NCBI GenBank assembly: GCA_003220475.1 | Contig: QHSO01000087.1 | Coordinates: 1 to 34,628, forward strand | Length of the DNA: 34,628 bases | From: Candidatus Rokuibacteriota bacterium | GTDB taxonomy: Bacteria; Methylomirabilota; Methylomirabilia; Rokubacteriales; CSP1-6 | Reading direction: 5' to 3' | In this document: piece by piece, positions 32,589-34,628 of the stretch | How the letters are laid out: every line of letters starts with the position of its first letter | How positions within the stretch are numbered: position 1 is the stretch's first letter | Program-made: the position numbers and the translations under genes | Notes under the pieces: generated by a model | Databases searched by the model: none | Seen by the model: only the letters and a program-made list of their open reading frames with translations | What the model was told of the DNA's origin: nothing

Positions 32589-33071
32589 TCAGGACGTGAG
32601 CGCGCGCAATCGCGCGATCAACGCGCCCACGGCGTCCTCGGCCTGCGTGAGGATGGCGATGGTGTCGGCCTTGGACGCGGTGTCGGCCGAGACCAGCGCC
32701 TCCAGCCGCTGGTCCAGGCTCGCAATCGCGGCGCGCAGGCAATCGTTCTCCGCACGCAGGTGCTCGCACTCGCGCGCGTATGCGGCAACGCTTCGCTCGA
32801 GCTCCCCATACGACGGCACGCGTTTCTGCGCGACGAGCGTCGGAAACAGCGTGAGATCATCCCAGGCCTTCGCAGGACGGCGCCGGTCGCCCGCGCGTCG
32901 ATCCGGCTCTCGCGGGACGTCCTCGCGCCGGCGCTCGCCGTACCGCCGATCGACGATGACCTCGATGCGCTCGTCACCGTGCAGGCGTTCTCGCACTCGC
33001 TCCAGAATGTCGGGGCGATTGCGGGCGACGATGAACAAGTACCGTGTCGGCGGCGCCGTATCGTTCGTCAA
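32589..33071 (-). CDS. DRRxGERR-motif coiled-coil protein
   Basis: A 160-residue soluble protein, apparently from TTG 33071 (no ATG or GTG fits). The N-terminal domain RYLFIVARNRPDILERVRERL...IEVIVDRRYGERRRE is a pattern I have seen in small uncharacterised proteins of soil lineages. A second basic motif DRRAGDRRRP follows at 57-66. The C-terminal half (about 90-155) is a coiled coil (ELERSVAAYARECEHLRAENDCLRAAI). Function unknown. The alternating Asp/Arg motif may form a nucleic-acid or phospho-ligand site, which is only a guess. It diverges from the Tat-exported PD40-CopC gene across 83 bp. Confidence 0.75.
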   Translation of the reverse strand: MTNDTAPPTRYLFIVARNRPDILERVRERLHGDERIEVIVDRRYGERRREDVPREPDRRAGDRRRPAKAWDDLTLFPTLVAQKRVPSYGELERSVAAYARECEHLRAENDCLRAAIASLDQRLEALVSADTASKADTIAILTQAEDAVGALIARLRALTS

Positions 33072-33154
33072 AGCGGCCTCGTCGGCAGGGGCTCATTCTA
33101 CGCCGTGCGAAGAGAGGGTTGGTGTATAACCGAGGCGCGTCGAAAGGAGCCACC

Positions 33155-34477
33155 ATGGGCACGCTCTCGCGCAGACAATTTCTTCGGACCTCGGGAGTCG
33201 TCTTTGCCGCCACGCTGGCGCCGTCGGCGCTGTCATCGCGCCCGGCGGGCGCCGCCGACAAAGAGCTGATCCCGAAGAAGCTGCCGTTCCCGCCGAACGA
33301 CGAGTTCGGGAGCTACGAGCCGACGATCACGCCCGACGGCAACACGATCTACTTCGCGCGCTTCGCCGGCGGCGGCGACAAGCGCGTGCTCGGCACCACG
33401 ACCGACATCTTCGTCACGCATCGCGTGCGCACGAGCGGCGAGTGGCCGGGGACGGGCGCGGACTGGACGCCGCCCGAGCGGCTGCCCGACACCGTCAACA
33501 GCGACTCCATCGACCAGGAGCCGCGCATCATGCCCGACGGCAAGACGCTCTACTTCATGAGTCGGCGCGCGGGCGGACGCGGGCCGGCCGGCATCTGGGT
33601 GACCACGAAGCAGCCGGACGGTCAGTGGACTCCTGCGCAGAACCTCGGGCCCAACGTGAATTCGGAGCACGTCAACCATTGCTTCATGCCGGTGGGACTG
33701 CCAGGCGAGGACAACACGTCGGTCTTTCTCTCGCTTCGACCGCGCGCGGACGGCACGCCGTCGACCGGCGACATCTACACGACTCGGATGGACTATGGCG
33801 CCTGGCAGCCCGCGAGGCGCTATGAGAGCAAGCTCCTCGACTCGATCGGCTTCAAGTGCCGGCTGAACGCCGTCTCCCGCGATGGCCTCGTGCTTGGCGT
33901 CGTGTCCATTCACGACTTCGGCAAGTTCCACCGGATGCTGCTCGTCCACTACGACGCCGCGAGCAAGGAGTGGAAGGGGCCGATCGTCGATGTGCCGTTC
34001 AACCAGCCCAACGTCGACGGCGCGTGCCCGATGTTCACGGCCGCCGGCGACAAGATGATCTGGTCGGCCGGCTATGACCGCGGACCCGGCCCAATCTCCA
34101 CCGCTGCCGGAACGGGTTCGACCTACGATCTCTTCTGCCTCGCGCTCGCTGCGCTCGTGGCCACCGCGGGCGGTGCGGCCGCGCATGCCGTCCTCCAGCG
34201 CGCCGAGCCCCGCGTCGAAAGCCGCTTGAAGCGCCCGCCCGACGAGGTGAAGCTCTACTTCAGCGAGCGCGTCGAGCCGGCCTACAGCTCGGTGCGCGTC
34301 GTCAACGAGCGCGGCGAGCAGGTGGACCGGCGGGACAGCCGTGTGGATCGCGCCAATCCCGCGTTGCTGCGCGCGACACTGCCGGCGCTGGCGCCGGGCA
34401 CGTACAAAGTGCTCTGGCGCGTGCTGTCGATCGATGCGGACGTGACCGAGGGCACGTTTACGTTCCGGATCGAATGA
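33155..34477 (+). CDS. Tat-exported PD40 beta-propeller protein fused to a CopC domain
   Basis: A 440-residue protein with GAAAGGAG before ATG 33155. It has a Tat signal, S5-R-R-Q-F-L-R, then a hydrophobic stretch and cleavage near AGAA. Residues about 45-320 contain PD40/TolB-like repeats (YEPTITPDGNTIYFAR, EPRIMPDGKTLYFMSRR, PMFTAAGDKMIWSAGYDRG). At about 323-341 a second signal-peptide-like stretch (LFCLALAALVATAGGAA) leads into a CopC domain (AHAVLQRAEP..., 343-440). In CopC the mature N-terminal His binds copper; here H344 is internal unless cleaved, and the second ligand site SxDxH reads S-I-D427-A-D429. The arrangement looks like two neighbouring genes fused by deletion. A TATAAC -10-like box is at 33125-33130. 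copD follows by ATGA overlap. Confidence 0.8.
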   Translation: MGTLSRRQFLRTSGVVFAATLAPSALSSRPAGAADKELIPKKLPFPPNDEFGSYEPTITPDGNTIYFARFAGGGDKRVLGTTTDIFVTHRVRTSGEWPGTGADWTPPERLPDTVNSDSIDQEPRIMPDGKTLYFMSRRAGGRGPAGIWVTTKQPDGQWTPAQNLGPNVNSEHVNHCFMPVGLPGEDNTSVFLSLRPRADGTPSTGDIYTTRMDYGAWQPARRYESKLLDSIGFKCRLNAVSRDGLVLGVVSIHDFGKFHRMLLVHYDAASKEWKGPIVDVPFNQPNVDGACPMFTAAGDKMIWSAGYDRGPGPISTAAGTGSTYDLFCLALAALVATAGGAAAHAVLQRAEPRVESRLKRPPDEVKLYFSERVEPAYSSVRVVNERGEQVDRRDSRVDRANPALLRATLPALAPGTYKVLWRVLSIDADVTEGTFTFRIE

Positions 34478-34628
34478 AGGCGCTGCTGCTCGCCGCGCTG
34501 TGGACTCACCTTTCCGCCTCCGTGTTGCTGATGGGGGCGTTTGCCACGCTGCTACTCGCCGGCATGCCGACCACGCTGACCGGCTGCCGCTGGGACGACA
34601 CGATCGTGCGCTGGGCGCGTCGGCTCGT
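34474..34628 (+). CDS. copD: CopD-family copper resistance membrane protein (5' part only)
   Basis: The ATG at 34474 overlaps the CopC-fusion stop as ATGA. The 51 visible residues form an N-terminal membrane segment (LLLAALWTHLSASVLLMGAFATLLLAG) and then CRWDDTIVRWARRL, matching the start of CopD-type proteins. Such proteins move copper across the inner membrane with periplasmic CopC. The gene runs beyond the window. The CopC neighbour is the main support. Confidence 0.7.
   Translation, partial: MKALLLAALWTHLSASVLLMGAFATLLLAGMPTTLTGCRWDDTIVRWARRL

Noticed and set aside
1-34628. tRNA, rRNA or riboswitch genes
   Set aside because: I looked at the gaps between genes and saw no cloverleaf, rRNA or known riboswitch core; a covariance-model scan was not possible here.

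Overview
The window is a GC-rich bacterial chromosome segment with densely packed genes, many NTGA start/stop overlaps and almost no mobile DNA. The gene content is orphan family-5 solute-binding proteins, a complete Liv-type ABC transporter, a LarA-like protein, amidase, VOC and TauD enzymes, and proteins with DRRxGERR motifs. This resembles soil lineages such as Candidatus Rokubacteria/Methylomirabilota or a GC-rich proteobacterium. That placement is an inference from style, because no rRNA or other phylogenetic marker is present.

Layout. 1-738 (-): 5'-part of a secreted TIGR03118-type protein. 805-5481 (-): three tandem paralogous family-5 substrate-binding proteins with no permease or ATPase; the first-transcribed one lacks its C-terminal 49 residues. 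5555-8872 (+): cupin, LarA-like protein, SDR and a small membrane protein. 8869-13390 (-): complete livK-H-M-G-F branched-chain-type ABC transporter. 13434-14540 (+): LVIVD beta-propeller protein. 14568-17985: amidase and VOC protein (-) diverging from a TauD-like dioxygenase and pssA (+) with overlapping start regions. 18106-18735 (-): outer-membrane beta-barrel. 18752-23220 (+): 14-TM MFS pump, RidA-like protein, cyclase-family hydrolase, UroD-family protein and an internally deleted MBL hydrolase. 23221-25058 (-): crotonase-family protein and a NagX/HGSNAT-like membrane protein. 25338-27360 (+): two cytoplasmic-looking trypsin-fold proteases and a frameshifted LuxR-type regulator. 27363-28772 (-): five-domain S1 RNA-binding protein.

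29033-32436 is the least conventional part. A bactofilin and a small Cys/His protein (-) diverge from a tightly overlapped three-gene operon (+) of a coiled-coil protein, a four-TM coiled-coil membrane protein and a MIDAS-containing VWA protein. The shared 433-bp region holds phased TGTCA/TGACA motifs and a possible sigma-54-like site. I do not recognise the set as a named system, and it is my best candidate for an undescribed envelope or cytoskeletal module. 32458-34628 holds a possible 31-aa microprotein, a DRRxGERR coiled-coil protein, a Tat-exported PD40 protein fused to CopC, and the start of copD.

Two patterns cut across the window. First, a GC-rich hairpin repeat occurs at 17994-18103 and 28866-29027, each time just behind the stop codon of a minus-strand gene. 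Second, four loci show apparent internal deletions or fusions (SBP3, MBL hydrolase, LuxR regulator, PD40-CopC). They could be real gene decay or a systematic assembly fault, and read mapping would decide.
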